This document shows positions 31,457 to 41,942 of a DNA stretch of 64,000 nt, piece by piece; position 1 is the stretch's first letter, and every line of letters begins with the position of its first letter. The translations under genes were made by a program, and so were the position numbers. Source of the DNA: Lucinisca nassula (taxonomy: Eukaryota > Mollusca > Bivalvia > Lucinida > Lucinidae); NCBI GenBank assembly GCA_963580285.1, contig OY757010.1, positions 71,452,738 through 71,516,737 of the forward strand. Reading direction: 5' to 3'. The notes under the pieces are model-generated. The model worked only from the letters and a program-made list of their open reading frames with translations. It was not told the DNA's origin and made no database searches.

Positions 31457-31738
31457 CATCACGATAACAAGTCCGTGAAATTAACACCCCTCTACACCCC
31501 ACTTTATATAGTAAAAACTGGGGTTTACAGGGCTATACCTTATTATTCTTATTACTGTTCTGAGACATAGGTTGTGGGTACTCGTTAGAACCGCCCCAAT
31601 GAGGCGGTTCTAACGAGCGCCCACAACCTATGTTTGGAATATAAGTAAGAAAAATATCACAAATTTTCATCGGGAAAGTAGCCATTTTGGAGATATGAAA
31701 AAAATGCACTATATCACACAGGTGTGTTATCGTAATGG
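31457..31738. mobile_element. Hairpin MITE, type 2, best-defined ends
   Basis: Terminal inverted repeats CATCACGATAACAAGTCCG.. and ..GGTGTGTTATCGTAATG. The core AGAACCGCCCCAATGAGGCGGTTCT has one mismatch, with the CATAGGTTGTGGGTACTCG arm. This copy shows that type 2 and type 1 share a CATYACG start but then differ. Confidence 0.87.
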
Positions 31739-31871
31739 GACCCAATATTATATGCACGGACTATAGTAACTGTATATTGGGTCCGTGGCCTTGCCCCTTT
31801 TACGGTGCACTCTCAGTACAGCTCAGGAGGCTTATTAAAAATTAACGATTTCTAAGTAGTAAATATTAACG

Positions 31872-32381
31872 CATTTGGTACCGGAAACCCCAAAAGGGTT
31901 AGTGGCAAACAGTGCAGGCCCAGATCAGACGCCACAGAACGCGGCGTCTGACCAGGGCCTGCACTTATTGCAAAAAGTTCAGCCTTTTTACAAATAAATT
32001 TTAAAGAAAACACAACCTAAAATTTGAAATGGACTCCTGCTATATATAAGGAGGAAGACAGCCCCCGCCCATAGGGGCTTGAAGAAATATATGGGCTGCA
32101 TGATGCTTCCACGCAGAGCTGAATCCGGCCTGCACACTAGTACTGGTAAACCGCTAAGAGGATCTAAGCCTGCCCAGGAACCGCGGTGCGAGGCGGACCG
32201 TCCATGCTAATAAACCCTATTGGTTTCATTGGGCAACAGGGCTTGAGATGTCATTTCATCTCAATGTCGGCTAAAAGTCCCACAATATTGGAAGCAACGT
32301 CTCCAAAATGACCTTTACAGTGTTGACGGGGACGTTAAACCTAATATCAACCAACCAACCATTTGGTACAAAAAGGGTTAA
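31872..32381. mobile_element. Hairpin repeat family Q split by a SINE
   Basis: Left part 31872-32060 (GGTACCGGAAACCCCAAAAG, hairpin CAGATCAGACGCCACAGAAC..GGCGTCTGACC, ..TATATATAAGGAGGAAGACA). Right part 32358-32381 (ATTTGGTACAAAAAGGGTTA). The family Q copy at 11512-11745 runs through this junction without a break. Confidence 0.8.
32061..32357 (+). mobile_element. SINE family B inside family Q
   Basis: Full-length SINE, GCCCCCGCCCATAGGGGCTT to ACGTTAAACCTAATATCAACC. It interrupts the family Q hairpin repeat and so is younger than it. Confidence 0.87.
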
Positions 32382-32876
32382 ATGTGGACAATGGTATTTC
32401 GGTGACAGTTTCGTTCCCATACAGCTATTTATGTAAGTTTTCGCCGATACGGTTTCTTAGCTATTACCTCCCTTGTTATCTTTTCTCGCAGCAGTAAATT
32501 AAATATATCGTTTTGTCATGTTTTTTCTTTACATTGCAACTGCATCTGGCCAGATTTAATTATATTGGATTAAAAAAAGTATACATAATCCAAAAATTAA
32601 ATAAACTTGTAGCACATTTCTTTCAAGGTCTTGAAAAAATGTAATTTCTATATTTTTACCGTTCCCATTTCAAAGTGAATGGACGAAAATCTATAAATGC
32701 TATTGAACGTTGCGCAGTTTATCATCATCGAGACAACGCGAAATCGTATGATCACACCAATCATACACATCATCATCAACATTTTTGGAACTGCCCTATG
32801 AATATACGGCGGTTATTACTGGTAGTACGTTTTTATTCCAAGGCCCATACAATACAGTCGTCACAATGCCGATACT
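32382..32876. other. No gene seen
   Basis: AT-rich with no repeats I can match elsewhere in the window. The short open frames have no recognisable similarity. Confidence 0.4.
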
Positions 32877-33270
32877 GCTCAGCAGGCACATGACATACTT
32901 GTGACGTCAAAACGTCGGTGCAACGCCATGACTTTTATGCAACGTCACATCAACGATGTTGATTTGATGTGCCCTGCTGGCATGTAAAGCAGTGACATAA
33001 CCCGCGCACATATTGCCCCAGGAGATTGCATGTTATTTTTACCAAATGTCTCCTTTTGAAATATTTTTGATTATGCACAATGCTATCCGTCAAGCTCGAC
33101 AGTTTGATGTGTACAAACCGCAAAACCACCAGTAACCCAGCAGGCACACGGCGCTAGGGCAACGTCAAATCAAGGTACGACTTTGCACCGATGTAGATGT
33201 GACGTTGCATAAACGTCATGACGTTATACCGACGTTGATGTGACGTCACAGTTACGTCATGTGCCTGCTT
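32877..33270. mobile_element. Inverted pair of small CRE-rich MITEs
   Basis: AGCAGGCACATGAC at 32880 is repeated in reverse as GTCATGTGCCTGCT near 33257-33270. Each half (32877-32985 and 33130-33270) is itself bounded by GCAGGCAC / GTGCC.GC. Both are full of ACGTC motifs such as TGACGTCA and GATGTGACGTTGC. Confidence 0.65.
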
Positions 33271-33419
33271 GGAAGGGCCTACCTTTATTTAGCAACCGTC
33301 TCTCTGCAGCAGCCACGATAATTCCCGCAAAGTATTTTGCAATATGTGTCTTATTAGCCACCATTCCCCTTATTCATCAAGCAGAGGCAGATCTATGGGG
33401 CGCCGTTTTACTATTTAAT

Positions 33420-33780
33420 CCGCATTTATAGATATCCATAATTATTTATGGATATCCATAAATCGAACTGAATTAATGATATCCATAAATCGAATAATGG
33501 ATATCCATTATTCGATTTATGGATATCCATAAATCGAATTATGGATATCCATTATTCGGCTGATTTATGGATATCCATAAATCAAATTATGGACATCCAT
33601 AAATCGAATTATGGATATCCATAAATCGATTTATGGATATCATTAATTTAGATCCACATATGGATATCCATAAATCGAATTATGGGTATCCTTATTTCGA
33701 ATTATGGATATCCATTGTTCGGCTGATTTATGGATATCCATAAATCGAATTATGGATAGCCATAGTTCTCCTCTGCAAAT
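33420..33780. repeat. Palindromic tandem repeat ATGGATATCCAT
   Basis: About 14 copies of a ~22-27 bp unit such as TTATGGATATCCATAAATCG, each with the 12-base palindrome ATGGATATCCAT. The array recurs at 41268-41510. Confidence 0.88.
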
Positions 33781-34180
33781 AAATCTAATGAATAATGACT
33801 GCTCCCTTTGCAAAAAATAAATAAATAAATAAATAAATAAATAAAATTCGATTATTCGCGTCAGGTGGAGGTAATGTAGGGTAGGCTTGGTGGTGGCCTA
33901 TGGTGTGGGAGATATCTATATGTTTTGTTTGATTTGAAGTTTAACGTCCCCTTCAATACTATTTAGGTCATTTTGGAGACGTTGCTTCCAATTATGTTGG
34001 GCATTAGGCTAAGCCCTCATTGAGGTGAAATGACTTCTCAATCCCGCCGGCCTCGGTAGCACAGTCAGATCCGCGTCTGACTGGTGATCAGGAGGACGCG
34101 GGTTCGGTACCTGCCAGGGTCATCATAATTTTTTGGTGGAGACTGATCACGAAATCTTTTCTACGGTCAATGTCTCCCAG
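33536..34180 (+). repeat. Direct duplication, copy 1 (~650 bp)
   Basis: Matches 41268-41942 in the same orientation across unrelated components: the ATGGATATCCAT array, CTCCTCTGCAAATA, an (AATA)n run at 33813-33844, GGTGGAGGTAATGTAGGGTA, a reversed SINE B tail, and the head of SINE family A at 34049. The shared SINE/SINE junction shows a segmental duplication, not independent insertions. Confidence 0.87.
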
Positions 34181-34237
34181 TAGGGTAAAAGGGGGGGGGG
34201 GGTACCAATCTAGTCCTCAGGACTAGATTCCACCCTC

Positions 34238-34361
34238 TGACGTCATATCCGGTGGCCATCTTGGATCACGTGACATCCGGTCGGCCATCTTGGATGACGT
34301 ACATCCGGCAGCCATCTTGAACCGTCGTCACGTCCTGTCGGCCATCTTGGATGACGTCATA
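34238..34361. promoter_or_regulatory. Cluster of GCCATCTTG and TGACGTCA motifs
   Basis: Four spaced copies of (G)GCCATCTTG(G/A), each followed by CRE/E-box-like sequence (TGACGTCA, CACGTGAC) and ATCCGG/GTCCTG. GCCATCTT resembles the YY1 site and ATCCGG an ETS site. Just upstream AATCTAGTCC-TCA-GGACTAGATT is a perfect palindrome. A promoter role is inference only: I found no gene start next to it, and similar motifs at 21480 and 22160-22440 lie in transposons. Confidence 0.35.
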
Positions 34362-34850
34362 ACGCGCCACTTTTATCGCGGTCGAATTTATTGGGGGGGG
34401 GGGGGGGGAAACGCGCCATTTTTTTTTCGCGCGCTTTCGTGTGCTATATTGTCCATGCACCTTCTAAGCGCAACTTCGGTCATTACCCCTTATGATCCCC
34501 TGTCTGGGGTTTAAGCATTGGGCGGGGGGGGGGGATGGGGAGGGGACCTTTTTTCGAGCCCATTAACTCCTATGACTGCCGGATACTATAGCCGTGTTGA
34601 TTGTTTTAACACCATCGCCTCTAGAGGAGTTTGGGCTTGTTGTCCTTCGCCTCCTTAATACATCAATTACACGATTCAATAGTATCTGATTTCACATTGA
34701 AATGCCCCATCCTATTAACCTTTTTTTTATATTGATAAGTTAACTAAGTACAAAGGTGTAGTAAATTATGTGACCTTGTAAAATTGTGAATTATTATAAA
34801 ATGTGTATAGGCGACTTTTGTCAATACTTAAAATACACAAGTGAAAGTAT
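34362..34850. other. No gene seen; poly-G runs
   Basis: Two G-runs of more than 10 bases (near 34393 and 34523) within otherwise unremarkable sequence. Confidence 0.45.
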
Positions 34851-35054
34851 TGACTCTTAGTCATTAGGTCTCTCACCGCCGTAGGTTCGAGCCTCGCTCG
34901 GACCACGTGTGAGACGCCAAGTTCTGCAACGGAAGGTCAGGTGGTTTTTCTCCGGGTACTCCGGTTTTCGCCCACCTCTGATTAACGATCGGCTCGATAT
35001 GAGTGAAATAATCTTGAAAGGGCCGTAAAACCCAAACCAAAAAAAAAAAAAAAA
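34851..35054 (+). mobile_element. SINE family E, 5'-truncated
   Basis: Starts within the tRNA head at GACTCTTAGTCATTAGG, lacking box A, and runs to CCCAAACCAAAAA(A)n. AAGTATTGA flanks both sides (~34844 and ~35055), a target duplication around a 5'-truncated copy. Confidence 0.88.
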
Positions 35055-35362
35055 AGTATTGAGCAGACGATATTCTGTCACTTGGGCACTGGGGATTCTG
35101 TTCAACAACTGCACATATAACAAATGTTTTAAAAAGTTAAAATAACACAAAATGACTGTTCAAGAAGAAATTAAGGAGGCACGGACGAACATAGAATATT
35201 GACCAGATATCGGAAAGAAATATCAAATAAGACGTAACATTGCTTTTTTTTCTTTATTGGGTTTTCCAAAAAATAGGAAAAAAAAAACACCATAGTACAT
35301 GTACATATTTGACAATAAAAAAGTGACATATTTTATGTCGAGTCCAGGTTCACAGGTTCATT
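35055..35362. other. No gene seen; region 3' of zinc-finger gene
   Basis: AT-rich. On the minus strand this would hold the 3' UTR of the zinc-finger gene at 35363-36227; the AATAAA-like TTTATT at 35253 is a possible poly(A) signal on that strand. Confidence 0.4.
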
Positions 35363-36227
35363 TTACACATTCTGTACAATTGTCCAGGGTGTTCGGCTTC
35401 TTTGTTTTTTCATCGTTTCTATCACAGCTGTATCTTCCGGCGTAAAACCATCGAATCCGCGTTTTCTGCCTTCGCGTAATAACTCCTCCTTAGCTCTCAA
35501 TGCGATCGCTTCCGATGGACTCACTAAGTTGACTTTTAATCTGTCACTTCCTCTACCTTCCTGTGAATTGTTATTTTCCGCTATATTTCCTTGTTTTTCG
35601 GATTTTCTATCATAATCCCTGGTGTCTGATACTTCTGGCGGGTCGTATTCTTTTAAGATTCTGTCAAACAAAAATTTGCGTTTGTTGACGGCAGATTTCC
35701 AAGCTTCCTCGGTGTCGTAATCGTCGTAAAGTTTCAAATCGGATACCGTATTTTTAACAGTAAGGCAAGTACGATCTTTTTTCATGGCTTCAAACCACAA
35801 CATTTCGTTGACAAACTTTTCTGTACGTGGGTAACATAATATCATACACTTTCTTCCTAGCTGCCTCTTGGTCTTTCCCTTTGTCCAGCATGTACTTGGC
35901 GACTCTTTCATTAAACTCTGACTGGCAACGCTCATACACCTCCTCAATCAATAAACGCCAAGCGTCATCTGAATCTGCTTCTTTACTGTCTTCTATTGTC
36001 TCCTCCTCCTCCTCCGCCTCCATTTCCTCCTCCTCATCCGTGTAATCCTGTAAACTCGTGTCATCACCACCATTTTTATCGTCGCCTTCTTCCAGTTCTA
36101 AGGTTTCTCGACTCTCACTATCATCTATCGTGTCATCATCTTTAAAGTCCCCAAGCACGGTTTTAACGTGTCGACGCATGTTGTCTCCCCTTTTGAACTG
36201 TTTGGAACAAATTTGGCAAGCATACAT
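35363..36227 (-). pseudogene. Single-C2H2 acidic protein gene, frameshifted
   Basis: Intronless reading frame on the minus strand starting MYACQICSKQFKRGDNMRRH, a C2H2-type finger at the extreme N-terminus. The last zinc-binding His is missing: HVKTVL where HVKTVH is expected. An acidic stretch follows (TDEEEEMEAEEEEET), then a predicted helical part (WRLLIEEVYERCQSEFNERV). Near 35820 a one-base shift in an A-run separates the frames; the second continues KFVNEMLWFEAMKKD and ends in a basic tail (KKQRSRTPWTIVQNV). Total ~288 codons. I do not recognise a named family or function. It is nested on the same strand in the 28.7-kb PPT2 intron. A 4.1-kb TIR element begins 126 bases upstream of its ATG. 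Confidence 0.72.
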
Positions 36228-38395
36228 GATACTCTTTCGTTATTTTTGCGTTAAAAAGAACATATATTAATTTGTCCTGAAATGCTACTCGATGTGGCCG
36301 CTTCGGAGATTTTCGCATAAATGAGGAGGAGGAGGAAGATACATAACATTTAGGAAGTGTCTCCTGACAACCGGATATAAAATGCTCCTGACAACCGGTT
36401 GTCAGGAGGATTTTGCTATCAAAAATGCTCCTGACAACCAGCAATATTTTTCCAATAAAAATATATGATATTAGTATTATTTTAGTAACCTTTTTAGTAT
36501 TTCATGGTTCTTGATACCTGTTTAATGCTTTTTTGTCATTTTGTGGTATTCAAACAAACTTAATTCATGTAATTTTTATTCAGAGTTTTAGCTCACCAGA
36601 GCTGAAGGCTCCGAGGGAGCTTGAAGAATAGGCAGTTGTCCGTCATCGTATGTCGCCATCGTATGTTGTCATCTGGCATCAACACTTTCAAACGACATCT
36701 ACTCTGAAGCCACTGGGCCGATTGAACCCAAATTTCAACTGTACCATCTTTGTGCTTGGGGATTGAAAGTTTGTGTTTTTCTATGAAAGTCTGATCATTA
36801 GTTTGGTTGCTATGGCAACTTAGAGTTTCCATAGACTTATAATGGATAAAATTGAAAAATGGCATTTACTACCAAGCCTCTGCAGATATTTTGCCAAAAC
36901 TTTAATAGAAAATGTTCCTCAAGCAAAATGCTATATACCATATGGTTTTTGATCTACTGCTCATTTTATTGGTTGCCATGGAAAAAAATGAAAAAAAAAA
37001 ATAGGAAAAAATACTTAAAAAATCAACTTCTCATTAACCAAATGTTCTACGAGGCTGAGGTCTTATAGAAATATTCACCATATTTGCCTTTACAGGTTTT
37101 GTGTTTTTTTATATATAAAATTTGGCTTTTCAGTTTGGTTGCTATGGCAACTTAGATTTTCTAAATAAGTTCTGAAGTTAGACTTATAATGGGGAAAATT
37201 GAAAAATAGCATTTGCTGCCAGGTCATTGCAGATAATTCGACAAAACTTTGATAGAAATGTTCCTTGAGTAAACGTCTCTCAGCCATATGCTTTTATGCC
37301 AACATCGGGGGTCCCCCAGGTAGTGCCGCCATGCCCCACCCCCTCCAAATGCATAAAAAGGCCATATAACTCAGAAACCATTCAGATCCCCATCACAAAA
37401 GCCTATATTTTCTTGTTCCTTATGATAAAACACATTCAGTGACAGCAACCTGGGGGTTCCCTGTGATGTGCCGGGGTCATGCCCCACCTCCTTCATTCCA
37501 ATATCTTGGAAACCTTACAGATCCCCACCTTTAAACCATATATATTCTTGTTCCTTATAAAAAGACACATTCATTGACACCAACTTAGGGTCTCCAAGGG
37601 TGTGCCAGGGCCCTGCCCCACCCCTCCACTTAGCAAAAGGCCATATATTTCAGAAACCATTCAGATCCCCATCCCTGAACCATATATATTCTTGTTCCTT
37701 ATGAAAGGACGCCTTCAGTGACACCAACCTGGGGATCCCCCTGTAGAGGCCGGGATCATGTCCCACCCCCTCCATTTCATAAAAGGCCCAATATCTTGGA
37801 AACCTTTCAGATCCCCACCCCTAAACCATATATATTCTTGTTCTTTATGAAGAGACACATTCATTGACTCCAATTCGGGGGTCTTCCTGGTTGCCCCGGG
37901 GGCTTGCCCCACCCTTCCACTTCACAAAAGGCCATATATCTTAGAAACCATTCAGATCCCCAACCCTAAACCTAATATACTCTTGTTTCTTATGATAAGA
38001 CGCACTCAGAGACACCACCCTGGGGGTCCCCCGGGATGTGCCAGCGCCATGCCACACACCTTCCACTTCATAAAAGGCCGAATATCCCAGAAAACTTACA
38101 GATTCCCACCCCATAACCATATATATTCTCGTTCCTTATGATAAGTCGCATTCAGTGACACAAACCTGGGAGTCCCCCGAGATGAACCGGGGCTATGCCC
38201 TCCCCTCCACTTCATAAAACTTAAAAGGCCTAATTTTCCAGAAACCAGATCCCCATCAACAAACCATTTATATTCTTGTTCCTTACAATAAGACACATTC
38301 AGTGACACAAACCTTGAGGTCACCCAGGGCGCGCCCGGGCCATGCTCTACCCCACGACTTCACAAAAGACCATATACCTGAGAAACTGTTTATAG

Positions 38396-39991
38396 ACTTT
38401 CTTTCTTTATTCCGATACTTCTAAACCTCATAAGAGGACAACAGAAGGGTATCCGGTATACCAAGTGCTAAAAGGGGTTAGCTGAAATAAAAGGTAAGCA
38501 AAGTAGGTGAAATGGGTTTATACAGTGCGAAAAGAAAGTTAGTATAGTTAAAAGATAAAAACAGAATCTGGTGGCTTAGGGGGACACATGCACCACCTGG
38601 CAGACAGCATGACAGAACTGTGCCAAGGTTGGTAGCAAAACAATATAGGCTGGAAGAGCGTTCCAGTGTATAACTGATCTTGGGAAGAAGCTATACTTGT
38701 GATAGTTGGTCTGGGTAGGGATTTACTTGTATGCCAAAGGGTGGATAAATTTCGACTCTCTTGGATTGGGTGTGAGGTAATCTGAGACAGGGATTGCAAC
38801 AAGGTCATGCGTGACCTTGTATAGCATGATAAGGCGATTATCGATGCGTCTCTGATCTAGTGGACGCCATTGGAGTTTTCACAGCATAGCTGTAACACTT
38901 GATGTGTACCTATAGTCTCGTGTGGCCCACCTGGCAGCTCTGCGTTGGACATATTCAAGTTTGTAGATATTTGTAGCTGTATGGGGTGACCAGACACTGG
39001 AAGCATATTCCAATTGCGGTCGGACAAGGGTTTTGTATGCTGTGGACTGAAGGTCTTGGTTGTGTACTTTGATATTTCTTTTGATAAAGCCGAGGGTTTG
39101 ATTTGCCTTTTTGTGATATTGTCTATGTGCGTTCCCCAGCTGAGGTCGTCAGATATGGTGACCCCAAGGTACTTTGCAGCAGACACACTTTCAAGTTCAG
39201 TGTTATGGAGGAAGTATTTGGAGGGAATGGGTGTCTTCAGCCTGGTGACATGTAAAACCTGACATTTTGTCGGGTTGAAGTTCATGTCCCAGGCCTTTTC
39301 CCATAGCTCCAATTTGCAGAGATCTTCTTGAAGGAGGTTTGTTCAGACAAGGAGCTAATGCATAAGTACATTGCTGTGTCGTCAGCAAAGAGTCGGACTT
39401 TTGACCTTACCTGCTCTGGGAGGTCATTTATGTATGCAATAAACAGTATAGGTCCGAGAACAGAGCCCTGCGGGACACCAGAGGAGACCGGGATAATGCT
39501 GGAGTTGGTACCATTAGTGACAACAGACTGTGACCTGTTATCTAAGAAATTTTTGATCCAATTTAGAGTGCCGCCCCTGATGCCGTAGTAGTGAAGTTTT
39601 TGTAAAAGTTTTTCGTGGGCGACTTTGTCAAAAGCTTTGCTGAAATCCAGTAAAATTAAATCAGTCTGTTTTCTTAATTGCATGTTTCTAGATAATTCAT
39701 CTATCAACATGATTAATTGGGTCTCGCAGGAACGCCTTTCTCGGAACCCATGCTGTAGTTCATATAGGATGTTCTGGCTGTTGAAGTGCTTGGACATACT
39801 GGAAGCGACAATGTGTTCTAGCACTTTGCATAGAACACATGTTAGGGAGATAGGGCGATAGTTGGCAGGATCAGTTTTATCCCCCTTTTTGAATATGGGG
39901 GATACATTGGCCTCTTTCCATATGGTGGGCAATTTTCCCTGGTCAATAGACTTTTGGAAAATTATTTGGAGGATTGGGGCTAGACCCACCC
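38396..39991 (-). mobile_element. 5'-truncated non-LTR retrotransposon in satellite
   Basis: The satellite breaks after AGAAACTGTTTATAG at ~38395 and resumes with ACCCACCCCTAAACCATATA at ~39992. Between them lies LINE sequence on the minus strand, cut off inside the reverse transcriptase at its 5' end, as is usual for LINE insertions. Confidence 0.87.
38548..39990 (-). pseudogene. LINE reverse transcriptase (Jockey/CR1-like), broken
   Basis: Starts inside the RT palm at LAPILQIIFQKSIDQGKLP, then WKEANVSPIFKKGDKTDPAN and YRPISLTCVLCKVLEHIV (RT motifs 1-2). DLILLDFSKAFDKVAHEKL contains the first catalytic Asp, SSGVPQGSVLGPILFIAYIN follows, and VRLFADDTAMYL is the FADD active site. The frame then breaks. 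A thumb-like segment is at 38857-39312 (NFNPTKCQVLHVTR, AAKYLGVTISDDLSWGTHID), and a C-terminal tail in another frame contains YHKYSFFPRS-type sequence. At least two frameshifts; no intact endonuclease. Clade assignment is uncertain. Confidence 0.9.
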
Positions 39992-40505
39992 CTAAACCAT
40001 ATATATTCTTGTTCCTAATAAGACACAATCAGTGCATCAGCATGGGGGCCCCCAGGGTGCCACAGACCATTCCCCACCCCTATACTTCATTAAAAGCAAC
40101 ATATCTCAGAAACCGTTCAGATCCCCACCCCATAACCATATTTATTCTCTAAAGGGGAATTCATAACATGTCTTTTTACATAGCACCCTTGTAAAATCGT
40201 CCCTATATTTACTCAAAATTTACCGGTATTTGGTATTTATTTTCAGTAATAAATGAAACATTAAATTCTGAAAATACCATATGTTTTTTTCTCTTGTATT
40301 TTCAATCCAGTAGTTATGTTAAAATACCAAAGAAGACAAAAAATATTAAACATGTATCAAGAAACTTAAAATACTGGGTTAAGTAACCAAAATAATGCTA
40401 ATATAGCAGGCTTTTATTGGAAAAATATTGCTGGTTGTCAGGAGCATTTTTGACAGCAAAAATGCTCCTGACAACCGGTTGTCAGGAGACCCAGCCTAAC
40501 ATTTA

Positions 40506-40639
40506 ATTGTATACAAAAAAATCCGGATGAATCCTGCCCAAACCGGATCGAGACTGTTCTCAACCATTATGACTAGGTCGAAACATTGAGCTCCCACCTA
40601 GCACACACACATAGCCTCCATACACCCAAATATGGGAAG
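40506..40639. other. Short unassigned spacer
   Basis: Between the 9-bp duplication of the 4.1-kb element and the GAGGAGG minisatellite; no feature seen. Confidence 0.4.
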
Positions 40640-41230
40640 AGAAGAATGCGGGGGTACTGACTAAAGACGGTAAGAGGAGATAGTGAAGAGGAGGTAATAA
40701 GGTAGTGAGGAGGCGATGAGGAGGCAGTGAGGAGGTAGTGAGGGTACCCGGGAGCCAGTGACTGTAACAAGCATGCTAAAACAATAGGCACAAATATAGC
40801 CATGGCGTCCGCCAAAGTGCCCTTGAAGCGATGAGGTAATGAGGAGGAATTGAGGAGTGAGTGAGGAGGCTGTGAGGAGGTAGTGAGGAGGCGGTAAGGA
40901 GGTAGTGAGGAGGCAGTGAGGGGTAACTGGGGACAGGTGAGGGTAACAAGCGTTAGCATAATGATTGATTGTTGAAAATGTTTTAAAGAGACGATAAGGC
41001 AACACCGAACATGCCGAAACTCGTTCTCCATAGTAAGAAGCGATGAGGAGGTAGTGAGGAGGCGTTGAGGAGGTAGTGAGGAGGTGGTGAGGAGGTAATG
41101 AGGAGGTAGTGAGGAGGCATTGAGGAGGTAATGAGGAGGTGGTGAGGAGGCAATGAGGGTTACCAGTGCAAGTCAGTAACCTGGAGGCAGTGAGGGTAAC
41201 CAGGACATGCGTGTTGAATGAATGTTGCAC
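40640..41230. repeat. 11-bp minisatellite GAGGAGGTAGT
   Basis: Three blocks (about 40670-40745, 40830-40925, 41040-41160) of an 11-bp unit GAGGAGG(T/C)(A/G)(G/A)T, separated by ~100-bp related spacers containing GGGTAACAAGC. The long minus-strand frames (LLTTSSLPPH repeats) come from the repeat. Confidence 0.85.
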
Positions 41231-41267
41231 GGCAGAGAGGTACCTTTGACTGCCATCATCTTCCAGC

Positions 41268-41942
41268 GAATTATGGATATCCATTATTCGGCTGATTTAT
41301 GGATATCCATAAATCAAATTATGGATATCCATAATTCGAATTATGGATATCCATAAATCGATTTATGGATATCATTAATTTAGATCCACATATGGATATT
41401 CATAAATCGAATTATGGATATCCTTAATTCGAATTTATTGATATCCATTATTCGGCTGATTTATGGATATCCAAAAATCGAATTATGGATATCCATAATT
41501 CTCCTCTGCAAATACATCTAATGAATAATGACTGCTCCCTTTGCAAAAAATAAAAAAAAATAAAAATAAAAAAAATAAAACTCGACTATTCGCTTCAGGG
41601 TTTCCGATTTAGGTGTGTAATAAAAGCCGGGATGGAGGTGGAGGTAATGTAGGGTAGGCTTGGTGGTGGCCTATGGTGTGGGAGATATCTATATGTTTTG
41701 TTTGATTTGAAGTTTAACGTCCCCTTCAATACTATTTTGGAGACGTTGCTTCCAATTATGTTGGGCATTAGGCTAAGCCTTCATTGAGGTGAAATGACAT
41801 CTCAATCCCGCCGGCCTCGGTAGCTCAGTCAGATCCGCGTCTGACTGGTGATCAGGAGGACGCGGGTTCGATACCTGCCAGGGTCGGCATCATTCTTTCG
41901 TGGAGATTGATCACGAAATCTTTTCTACGGTCATTGTCTCCC
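41268..41942 (+). repeat. Direct duplication, copy 2
   Basis: Same order as 33536-34180, with an extra ~40 bp (GGTTTCCGATTTAGGTGTGT region) after the A-rich run. This copy retains the whole SINE family A, while copy 1 stops at about 34180. Confidence 0.87.

Larger units (their letters stand above)
36590..40190 (+). repeat. Tandem ~140-bp satellite, interrupted by a LINE
   Basis: From about 37310 to 38395, and again 39992-40190, units repeat with CCATATATATTCTTGTTCCT, GACACATTCAGTGACACCAA and AGAAACCATTCAGATCCCCA (about 8-9 copies). 36590-37290 has two units of a different repeat (CATTTGCTGCCAGGTCATTG-like) after a hairpin GAGCTGAAGGCTCC. Layout is HINE-like. Confidence 0.75.
36353..40496. 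mobile_element. 4.1-kb TIR element, hairpin ends, 9-bp target duplication
   Basis: TAACATTTA stands directly outside both ends (36344-36352 and 40497-40505). The terminal inverted repeats are ~220 bp (36353-36575 and ~40270-40496). They start GGAAGTGTCTCCTGAC / GGCTGGGTCTCCTGAC and each contains the palindrome CTCCTGACAACCGGTTGTCAGG. Further in they share GACAACCAGCAATATTTTTC. The interior holds a HINE-like region (36590-37290), a ~140-bp satellite and a truncated LINE. No transposase of its own was found. TIR length and the 9-bp duplication resemble Mutator-like elements; assignment is inference. Confidence 0.87.

Noticed and set aside
40573..41284. Pro/Ser/Leu-rich frames of 150-207 codons
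   Set aside because: Translation of the 11-bp GAGGAGG minisatellite; no start context or other evidence.
33536..41942. LTR retrotransposon with 650-bp LTRs
   Set aside because: The repeated segment contains SINE pieces and a satellite, has no TG..CA ends, and no gag-pol lies between; a segmental duplication fits better.
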